Assembly (NCBI GenBank): GCA_024413875.1 | Contig: JAKSVY010000018.1 | Span: 1 to 27,901 of the forward strand | Source of the DNA: Bacilli bacterium | GTDB taxonomy: Bacteria; Bacillota_I; Bacilli_A; RFN20; CAG-826 | Reading direction: 5' to 3' | DNA: 27,901 bases | Part shown: positions 21,500-27,901 of the stretch, piece by piece | Layout of the letters: each line of letters opens with the position of its first letter | Numbering within the stretch: position 1 is the stretch's first letter | Made by a program: the position numbers and the translations under genes | Notes under the pieces: generated by a model | What the model saw: the letters and a program-made list of their open reading frames with translations, nothing else | Databases searched by the model: none | What the model was told of the DNA's origin: nothing

Positions 21500-22498
21500 A
21501 TGTTAAACAAAGTTTGTGTATTAGGTTCTGGAGCGTGGGGTACTGCCCTAGCAGATATCCTTGCTAACAATGGATATGAAACAGTAATCTATGGAATCAT
21601 CCCTGAAGAAATTGAAGAAATAAATAAATCACATTCAAATTCTAAATATTATCCAAATGGATATTTTGTAAATAAATCTATTAAGGCTACATTAGATATT
21701 AATGAAGCTTTAAAAGATTCTTTCTTAATTGTTTTAGCTGTTCCTTCTTTTGCGTTAGTAGACACTGTTAGCAAAATTAAAGATCAAATTGATGAATCTG
21801 TAATTATTGTTAATGTCGCTAAAGGATTTGATAACAAAACACATAATACATTCTCTACTGTTATTAAGAGTGCGTTAGGTAACAGAAAGAATCCGATCAT
21901 TGCATTAGTTGGTCCAACATTTGCAGAAGAAGTTGTTGAACACCAATTCACTGCTATTACAGCGTTCTCAGAAAACTTAGACGCTGCTACAGTAGTTCAG
22001 AAAGCATTCTCTAACTCATATTTTAGAGTTTATGTTAATGATGACATCATCGGTGCTGAATACTGTTCAGCATTAAAAAACGTTATTGCTTTAGCAAGTG
22101 GTATCTTAGATGGACTTGGATGTAAGGTTAATACCAGAGCAGCATTAATCGCTAGAGGATTACTTGAAATATCTCGTTATGTAACTTTCTTTGGTGGTAA
22201 TCTCACTACTTGTTATGGTTTAGCGGGTATTGGTGATTTAACTCTTACATGTTCATCCACTACTTCAAGAAACTATTCAGCTGGTTACACGATTGGAAGT
22301 AAATCAATTGAATACTTTAAAGCTAATAACACCAAAACGGTCGAAGGTGTCTATGCTTGTGAAATTGCTTATAACATCGCTAAAGCAAATAACATTTATT
22401 CACCAATCGTTGAATCTGTATATAACATTATCTTTAATGGCATTAATCCTAAAGATGAAATAAGGAAATTAATGTCTAACGAACTTAAACACGAATAA
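21500..22498 (+). CDS. gpsA: Glycerol-3-phosphate dehydrogenase [NAD(P)+]
   Basis: A 332-aa enzyme of usual length. The NAD(P) motif GSGAWGTALA is at 9-18. VGPTFAEEV lies near 139-147. The catalytic Lys is in ALKNVIALASG (near 190), with NTRAALIARG (near 213) and TCSSTTSRNY (near 251) completing the active site. It reduces dihydroxyacetone phosphate to sn-glycerol 3-phosphate for membrane lipid synthesis, in the cytoplasm. It is monocistronic with a bidirectional terminator. The ribosome site (AAGGTAG) is weaker than most here. Confidence 0.93.
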   Translation: MLNKVCVLGSGAWGTALADILANNGYETVIYGIIPEEIEEINKSHSNSKYYPNGYFVNKSIKATLDINEALKDSFLIVLAVPSFALVDTVSKIKDQIDESVIIVNVAKGFDNKTHNTFSTVIKSALGNRKNPIIALVGPTFAEEVVEHQFTAITAFSENLDAATVVQKAFSNSYFRVYVNDDIIGAEYCSALKNVIALASGILDGLGCKVNTRAALIARGLLEISRYVTFFGGNLTTCYGLAGIGDLTLTCSSTTSRNYSAGYTIGSKSIEYFKANNTKTVEGVYACEIAYNIAKANNIYSPIVESVYNIIFNGINPKDEIRKLMSNELKHE

Positions 22499-22502
22499 AA
22501 AG

Positions 22503-22523
22503 AGCCCTATTTTATATAGGGCT
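22503..22523. terminator. Bidirectional terminator
   Basis: A perfect 8-bp stem AGCCCTAT / ATAGGGCT (loop of 5) has TTTTCTTG on plus and CTTTTTATT on minus. It separates gpsA from the convergent hydrolase gene. Confidence 0.9.
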
Positions 22524-22533
22524 TTTCTTGTAT

Positions 22534-23520
22534 TTACTTTTCTAATAGATATTCGATAGCTTTATCGACCCATCCTTCTAAAGGAGTGCCTTCACCACTA
22601 CCAAAGCCGTGTCTTCCACGGTATCCAATCAATACCTTATTTTCAATCTTAAGTTCGTTTAAGGTATCAACAAGTTTTTGATGTTCTTTTGGTTTAACAA
22701 AGTCATCATCTTCCGCAAAGACAATAAAAGTCTTAGGGAACGTTTCAGCGTTCTTAGATACTAAGTAATCATTAACAAGTTCTAATCTTGAATAGCCAAG
22801 CAACTTTGTTGTGTATTTAAACTTCTTATCTTCTTCATCTTCAGTAACAATATCGCATCCTGAATAGACTGCGATATTCATTAATGGTTTAGCGAGCCCA
22901 TAATTAGCGTACCCAACTTTCTTAGAACAGAATAAGTTGACTAAGTTACCACCTGCTGAGAAGCCATTAACAATGTAATTATCTTTTAAGACATTGAATT
23001 CATCCGCGTGTTCATTTACAAAACGAACCGCCATAACAAGATCTTCAATTGGAAGAGGCATTAATGGTCTTTCAAAAACACGATAGTTAACAACAAATGC
23101 TGTATAGCCTAAATCATTAAATGCTTTCGCAGTGGAAAACGCTTCCGCTCCACTATTGACCATTGAATACTCTCTACCAGCGCAAATAAGGACAAAAGGT
23201 TTTCTTTCTTCGCTGTTACTAGGGAAATGCATAATAACCGCGTCTTTTCTTGTTTTATCTTCATTTATTTGTTCTTCGCTATATACGTTATAAACAAATT
23301 GAATCTTTGATTCAGAAATCTCTGATACACGCTTAAATCCTTTAATCATACCTTCTTCACTTAATGTTGGTGAACCGCTTACTAAAGCTTGAACGGTCGA
23401 ATATTTTCCTAAGTATTTTTGCCAAAACATACCTAAAAACATTACATACGGTAATGCTTTTTTGGTTTCTTTGGAGCTAAACGCTTTCTTAATAAGTGTA
23501 GTAGATTTGAATTCTTTCAT
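22534..23520 (-). CDS. Alpha/beta hydrolase, esterase-like
   Basis: A 328-aa cytoplasmic alpha/beta hydrolase. The nucleophile elbow GFSAG holds Ser188. The acid is Asp272 or Asp273 in AEDDDFV, and His304 is in GRHGFG. The layout resembles small carboxyl-esterases such as the acetyl-xylan esterase-like group often found beside glycosidases. It lies 40 bp after the GH3 gene but has its own promoter, TTGAAT with 16-bp spacing to TATAAT. An ester-linked decoration of plant glycans is a plausible substrate (inference). There is no Shine-Dalgarno, and the TATAAT lies 9 nt before the ATG, so the mRNA is probably leaderless. Confidence 0.8.
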   Translation of the reverse strand: MKEFKSTTLIKKAFSSKETKKALPYVMFLGMFWQKYLGKYSTVQALVSGSPTLSEEGMIKGFKRVSEISESKIQFVYNVYSEEQINEDKTRKDAVIMHFPSNSEERKPFVLICAGREYSMVNSGAEAFSTAKAFNDLGYTAFVVNYRVFERPLMPLPIEDLVMAVRFVNEHADEFNVLKDNYIVNGFSAGGNLVNLFCSKKVGYANYGLAKPLMNIAVYSGCDIVTEDEEDKKFKYTTKLLGYSRLELVNDYLVSKNAETFPKTFIVFAEDDDFVKPKEHQKLVDTLNELKIENKVLIGYRGRHGFGSGEGTPLEGWVDKAIEYLLEK

Positions 23521-23529
23521 TGTTTTACT

Positions 23530-23557
23530 ATTATATAAGTAAACTAATAAAATTCAA
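23530..23557 (-). promoter_or_regulatory. Promoter of the alpha/beta hydrolase, leaderless spacing
   Basis: The minus strand shows TTGAAT (23557-23552), a 16-bp spacer, and TATAAT (23535-23530). The predicted start is 2-3 nt before the ATG. It is the clearest of the leaderless-type promoters. Confidence 0.65.
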
Positions 23558-23560
23558 TCA

Positions 23561-25975
23561 CTAGTCTTTTTGCTTTTGAATTGAACGATAAATTCTTGAT
23601 GCACTATAAACAAGATCTTGTCTAGTTAACTTGCCTTGTTTCAATGCCTTTTTAAGATTCTTTACATCGGCTGGTGCACCTGGCATTGTTAAATCATTTC
23701 CTGCTAGAACATTATTTGCTGCGTATGGAGCAGGATATTTATGTTTGTAGCAGAACGATCTACCTGATTGGATCCAGTCAGTCATAATAAGTCCATCAAA
23801 TCCCCATTCGCATCTTAAGATATCATTTAATAATTCATAACTTTCAGAAGCGTGAACACCATTGATTAAATTGTAGGATGTCATAATAGCCTTTGGTTGA
23901 GACTCTTTAACGCAAATCTCAAAGCCTCGAAGATAGATTTCACGGAACGCTCTTTCTGATACATGGTCATTATTGTTATTTCTATTTAATTCTTGGTTAT
24001 TACCCGCAAAGTGTTTGATTGTAACACCACGCTTCGGATCACTTTGAACACCTTTAGTGATGTAAGCAGCAACGACGCCTGAAACAAATGGGTCTTCACT
24101 AAAATATTCAAAATTACGACCGCACAAAATGTTTCTATGAATATTCATTGCAGGTGCAAGCCATAAATCGATATTGAAAGTTTCCATTTCTTCAGAAACA
24201 ATTTTTCCTAATTCGTATAAATAATCATTATTAAATGATTGGGCAAGAGCTGTACCAATAGGTATTGCGGTTGTATATTGATGATGAATCTCGCCTTTAC
24301 GTTTTGAATTGTTTGGCAAGATAACTCCTTTAGTTAAATGTCTTGCTGGAAGGAAATACGCCATCTTAACCATCATTGGGTCAAAGGCAATATCGTATAT
24401 ACCTTTTTCGTCAACCCCATAGGTTTGTTTTAAACGAAGTCCTGCTGGACCATCCGCCATAATAAGATATTTATCAATAGTTTGAACTTTAAGTGTTGTT
24501 TCACCCGCTGCTCCAGGAGCGTGTACACTACTTTCTCCAACAATTGCTGCCATACCTTTTCCATATTGGCCAACAGCCATATCAAAGAGTTCATCATTAC
24601 TTAACTTTTCGATTGCTGGATCAACATATGTGTCTTTAGCATAAGAAGTCTCTTCTGTTACAAAAGCATTTTGATTTAATTCAACAGTTTTTACTTCTTC
24701 TAAGACTTCTAAACTTGAATCACAAACAAAATCCTTAAAGTCAGCTTTACCAAGCTTATTATTAAGTTTTCTAGTAATGATTGTTTGGTTATTCTTAATG
24801 CATAAAGCTGGTTTAGTGTTTCTAGATGAATTACCCACTAAAACATAGTAATTACCTTCTTCTAAAATATAACTTGCTGTTTCTTCATCATAAGATGCTG
24901 AATTAGAAATATCAAATTCAACAGTGACAACTTCGCTTTCATTTACATCTAACAGTTTAGTTTTCTTATATCCTACTAATGATTGGTATTCCTTATCTAA
25001 TTTTCCTTTTGGAGAATGTAGATATGCTTGAATAACTTCTTTACCAGGCATTTTACCTACATTAGTGACTTTAACATCTATAGACACTTTTCTTCCTTCT
25101 AAAGAAGAATTGATAATTTCGTAAGAAAAATCTGTATAAGATAAACCATATCCAAATGGGAAATATGGTTCTTTATTCATAGAGTCAAAATATCTATATC
25201 CAACATAGATACCTTCTTTGTAGTAAGTATCATGTGTTTTAAAGAATTCATCAAAGAAAGGATAATCTTCTGGTTTAGCCCATGTTGTTGCAAGTTTCCC
25301 TGATGGATTTACTTCGCCTAATAAAATCTTAGGAAGAATACTTCCTGTTACAACTCCTAATTGAGATAAATATAGAATATTTGATACTTCTAAAACAGGT
25401 GTTAAATCAACAACTCCACCAACATTAAGAATTAACATAAATTTAGAGAATCTTTTATTTAAATCTAAAATATCTCTAACTTCACTGTCAGATAACTTAA
25501 CATCACCTTTTATATTTTTTCTATCATTACCTTCACCAGAGTTTCTTGATAAAACGTAAAGCGCAATATCACCTTCATAATCGGTAGATATTTCATAGTC
25601 ATGTTCATAATCAAAAACACCCATCGAATATACGGCTGCCCAAATTTTATGTTTTCTCGCTTCTTTGATGGTGCGTCTAATATAACTATTTAACCATTTC
25701 TTAACTTCTTCATCATATGCATCTAACCAAGGTTTTGATGTAACAGTAAATCCAGCTTGTTCTAAACCGGTTTCAATATTAACAAAGTATCTAGACACAA
25801 CATCACCTGATCCTGTGCCGCCTTTAATAGTGTTTCTAGCACCATTACCAAATAAAGCAACCTTGCATGGTTTATCAATTGGAAAAGCATCATTTCTTTT
25901 TAATAAAAGAACTGATTCGTGTGCGTTAGCCTCGCAATATTCAATATGTTTTCTTTCGTAATCTAATAATTCCAT
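23561..25975 (-). CDS. GH3 glycosidase with swapped domain order (beta-glucosidase-like)
   Basis: An 804-aa enzyme without a signal peptide. The usual GH3 order is reversed. The alpha/beta sandwich comes first (about 1-255), then PFGYGLSY and a fibronectin-III-like domain (about 275-385). The TIM barrel is last (about 450-804), with KHFAGNNQELNR and the nucleophile Asp733 in IMTDW. The same permuted order is known in the Ruminococcus albus and Butyrivibrio fibrisolvens beta-glucosidases. It removes terminal sugars, probably beta-glucose, from imported oligosaccharides or glycosides. It starts 9 bp after the GH78 gene with an AGGAG site, so the two form an operon and may act in turn on rhamnosyl-glucosides. 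Confidence 0.88.
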   Translation of the reverse strand: MELLDYERKHIEYCEANAHESVLLLKRNDAFPIDKPCKVALFGNGARNTIKGGTGSGDVVSRYFVNIETGLEQAGFTVTSKPWLDAYDEEVKKWLNSYIRRTIKEARKHKIWAAVYSMGVFDYEHDYEISTDYEGDIALYVLSRNSGEGNDRKNIKGDVKLSDSEVRDILDLNKRFSKFMLILNVGGVVDLTPVLEVSNILYLSQLGVVTGSILPKILLGEVNPSGKLATTWAKPEDYPFFDEFFKTHDTYYKEGIYVGYRYFDSMNKEPYFPFGYGLSYTDFSYEIINSSLEGRKVSIDVKVTNVGKMPGKEVIQAYLHSPKGKLDKEYQSLVGYKKTKLLDVNESEVVTVEFDISNSASYDEETASYILEEGNYYVLVGNSSRNTKPALCIKNNQTIITRKLNNKLGKADFKDFVCDSSLEVLEEVKTVELNQNAFVTEETSYAKDTYVDPAIEKLSNDELFDMAVGQYGKGMAAIVGESSVHAPGAAGETTLKVQTIDKYLIMADGPAGLRLKQTYGVDEKGIYDIAFDPMMVKMAYFLPARHLTKGVILPNNSKRKGEIHHQYTTAIPIGTALAQSFNNDYLYELGKIVSEEMETFNIDLWLAPAMNIHRNILCGRNFEYFSEDPFVSGVVAAYITKGVQSDPKRGVTIKHFAGNNQELNRNNNNDHVSERAFREIYLRGFEICVKESQPKAIMTSYNLINGVHASESYELLNDILRCEWGFDGLIMTDWIQSGRSFCYKHKYPAPYAANNVLAGNDLTMPGAPADVKNLKKALKQGKLTRQDLVYSASRIYRSIQKQKD

Positions 25976-25984
25976 ACTTTTCTC

Positions 25985-27901
25985 CTAATATTCAAAATGA
26001 TATGTTCCTGTATCAAGAAGTATTTCATTGTTTTTATAGATAAATGATGCAGTCGTGTTAGAAGGCACTTCAATATCTATAATGATTTTATCATTTTCTT
26101 TTTTCCAAGAAAGAGCAACCTCACCATAGATACTATTGTAACTTGCTTTTGCGTATGTTTCTTTTCCACCAATAATTGGTTTTAAAAGGAAATGATTTTC
26201 TCCATCAATGTTAATACCGCACATTCCGCGATATAACCATTCCACCATCGCACCTTTTGAATAGTGATTCAATGATGCAATACCAGCTTGAGAATTAGGT
26301 CCTTCCCATCCTTCCCAGATTGTTCCAGTATTAACTTTTGCCATATATAACCATCCTGGTAATTCTTCATTTTCAAGCATACGATAAGCATATGTAGGAT
26401 CAATATCAGTTAAAACATCTAATATGAATGGTGTTGATAAAAATCCTGTTCCTAATCTCCAACCATAATCATCAATGACTTTAATTAATCTTTCTTTAGC
26501 GAGTTTACTTTGTTCTTCAGTAAGTAAACCTAAATATAATGGACGAACAAGCTTTGCTTGCCTAATTGTTGTTTGAAGAGAAAATCTATCTTTACTAACT
26601 AATTCTTGATAGGCCTTTTTAACACCATCACGATATTCTTTGTAAAGATCATTTTCATCAGTCTTACCGACAATATTTGAAATCTTAATCATTAAATCAC
26701 ACATCCATGAAGTGTACGCCATCGACTCTTCTGGATGAGGTTCACAAAAATCGGTCCATACAAATGGTTTAATATCATTTGGTTCCGCCCATTCCCCATA
26801 TGATTGACCTGTATTAATTCCATATCTTCTATTTTCTTTTGAAAGATGAAGTGGTTTAGCGTATAAAGCATATATTCCTTTTGCAGGACCACATCTATCA
26901 ATCATAAAGTGAATGTATTTTCTGATATTGTCATAATATTTGACTAATAAAGAATCATCACCATAAATCAAATAATATCGATAAGGAATTAAAATTCCAA
27001 CATCCGCCCAACCAACTGATCCATTCATAACATTCATAAACCAATCTTCCGCATTGTATGGGGCGATTTGTGGAAGTCTTCCATTCTTATCTTGTCTATC
27101 AAAGACATCAACAATATGTTTTCTAGCAAATGCTCCAAAGTTTGTTAAATACGCGGCAGTATTGAAGAATACCTGTGTATCACCAGTCCAACCCATTCTT
27201 TCTCTTGTTGGACAATCGGTTGGAACATCTGCAATATTACTCTTAAGTGACCATAAAGTATTCTTATGGAAGATATTGATTAATTCATTAGAACATTCAA
27301 AAGAAGATGTTTCTTCAACAGAAGAATATAAAGCAATTTGTTTAAGCTCAATCACTTCAATATCACCTTCAATATCTAAATAACGGAAACCCGCGATAAA
27401 GAACTTCCCTTTATATTCATTTAGTCCTTCAATGCAAGTTATGTTTATTTCTTGCATTGGAGTCATTCTCTTATTATTTGGAAGTTGAATATTCTTTAAG
27501 GAAACGTTGCCAGTTTCATTATCTAAAAGTTCTCCCATTGTGATATGAACTTTATCGCCTTTATGGGCATTAAACTTTAATGAAAAATATCCTGCTAAGT
27601 TTTGTTTAAATTCAAAAACTTGTCTTCCAGTATTTGATTTAGAAATTCTTACAGGTTCAAAAACTTCTTGTTCTTCAATAAATGTATTATTTCCGCTTGT
27701 TAGAGTAACTTTAGGAGAAATAACCTTACATTTATTGATAAATGATGGTTTAAGTCTTAAATCAACGTTTTCTCCATCTTTTAAATCTGCAAATCTAATT
27801 GGTCCATCATTTGACCAATTCCATGTCTCATCGCTATTTATTGTGTTAACTTCACCACTTGAGTTTGTTAATTCAAGTTGGGCAATTACACCTGTGGTCT
27901 T
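25985..27901 (-). CDS. GH78 alpha-L-rhamnosidase, N-terminus beyond window
   Basis: The frame is open to the right edge: 638 residues are visible and the true start lies outside. The ATG at 27538 is internal, because the codons before it read the conserved GPIRFADLKDGE and NLAGYFSLKF parts of GH78 N-terminal domains. The (alpha/alpha)6 barrel holds DCPTRERMGWTGD; its Asp, Glu and Asp (visible residues 229, 234, 241) have the spacing of Asp567, Glu572 and Asp579 of Bacillus RhaB. A later TIWEGWEG and SLNHYSKGAMVEWLY complete the site. It releases L-rhamnose from plant flavonoid glycosides or pectic side chains. It is first in the pair with GH3. Confidence 0.92.
   Translation of the reverse strand, partial: KTTGVIAQLELTNSSGEVNTINSDETWNWSNDGPIRFADLKDGENVDLRLKPSFINKCKVISPKVTLTSGNNTFIEEQEVFEPVRISKSNTGRQVFEFKQNLAGYFSLKFNAHKGDKVHITMGELLDNETGNVSLKNIQLPNNKRMTPMQEINITCIEGLNEYKGKFFIAGFRYLDIEGDIEVIELKQIALYSSVEETSSFECSNELINIFHKNTLWSLKSNIADVPTDCPTRERMGWTGDTQVFFNTAAYLTNFGAFARKHIVDVFDRQDKNGRLPQIAPYNAEDWFMNVMNGSVGWADVGILIPYRYYLIYGDDSLLVKYYDNIRKYIHFMIDRCGPAKGIYALYAKPLHLSKENRRYGINTGQSYGEWAEPNDIKPFVWTDFCEPHPEESMAYTSWMCDLMIKISNIVGKTDENDLYKEYRDGVKKAYQELVSKDRFSLQTTIRQAKLVRPLYLGLLTEEQSKLAKERLIKVIDDYGWRLGTGFLSTPFILDVLTDIDPTYAYRMLENEELPGWLYMAKVNTGTIWEGWEGPNSQAGIASLNHYSKGAMVEWLYRGMCGINIDGENHFLLKPIIGGKETYAKASYNSIYGEVALSWKKENDKIIIDIEVPSNTTASFIYKNNEILLDTGTYHFEY

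Noticed and set aside
27539..27901. ATG 27538 as start of the rhamnosidase
   Set aside because: The frame stays open to the edge and the upstream codons encode conserved GH78 sequence, so the gene is cut by the window.
1..27901. CRISPR array, insertion sequence, prophage or tRNA genes
   Set aside because: No regularly spaced direct repeats, transposase, integrase, terminal-repeat pair or cloverleaf was seen.
1..27901. Mycoplasma/Spiroplasma code 4 genome
   Set aside because: metI ends at TGA and long proteins use TGG for Trp; no frame requires TGA read-through.

Overview
The window is low-GC DNA from an anaerobic bacterium of the Bacilli/Firmicutes lineage. Evidence: AAGGAGG-type ribosome sites, TTGACA/TATAAT-like promoters, a T-box leader, KtrAB, a B. 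subtilis-like YdjI/YdjG pair, and an electron-bifurcating NfnAB. TGA is used as a stop (metI ends in TGA), so this is not a Mycoplasma-code genome. Intracellular rhamnosidase and beta-glucosidase genes suit a gut or plant-fibre commensal. The species cannot be named from the sequence.

Layout. 1-3,600 (minus): a lipid-anchored barnase-like RNase, then nfnA-nfnB. 3,600-4,490 (plus): a short-chain dehydrogenase with two palindromes at its promoter. 4,499-6,062 (minus): a YwaF-type membrane protein and an AbiEi-type antitoxin without its toxin. 6,177-8,742 (minus): a three-gene YdjI/YdjG/zinc-ribbon envelope-stress-type operon behind a palindrome-controlled promoter. 8,872-10,943 (minus): a TauE/SafE transporter, then a HAD phosphatase overlapping a ProX-type deacylase. 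10,989-13,858 (plus): Met-type T-box and metN-metI-metQ. 13,945-14,793 (plus): DegV. 14,841-20,765 (minus): a lipoprotein with His/Trp/Cys repeats, ktrB-ktrA, and a GHL6/GH42-like glycosidase. 20,766-21,499: a 734-bp region dense in hairpins, terminators and tiny ORFs. 21,500-22,498 (plus): gpsA. 22,534-27,901 (minus): alpha/beta hydrolase, domain-swapped GH3 enzyme, and a GH78 alpha-L-rhamnosidase cut by the right edge.

How the parts fit. NfnAB supplies NADPH in a fermentative metabolism. MetNIQ imports methionine when uncharged tRNA-Met is sensed. KtrAB takes up K+. The GH78-GH3 pair trims rhamnosylated beta-glucosides in the cytoplasm, and the esterase-like hydrolase and GHL6-like enzyme probably act on related glycans.

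Most unusual points. (1) Region 20,830-21,340 carries convergent structured transcription, a 17-codon ORF coupled by ATGA overlap to a 19-residue hydrophobic peptide, and a possible pseudoknot RNA; it resembles a type I toxin locus or an uncharacterised small-RNA/small-protein locus. (2) Three full-length genes have a TATAAT only 6-9 nt before ATG and no Shine-Dalgarno, so they look leaderless, while other genes here have strong Shine-Dalgarno sites. (3) A lipid-anchored barnase homologue keeps all catalytic residues with no barstar in view. (4) A 17-bp palindrome exactly fills the -35/-10 spacer of the ydjI operon.
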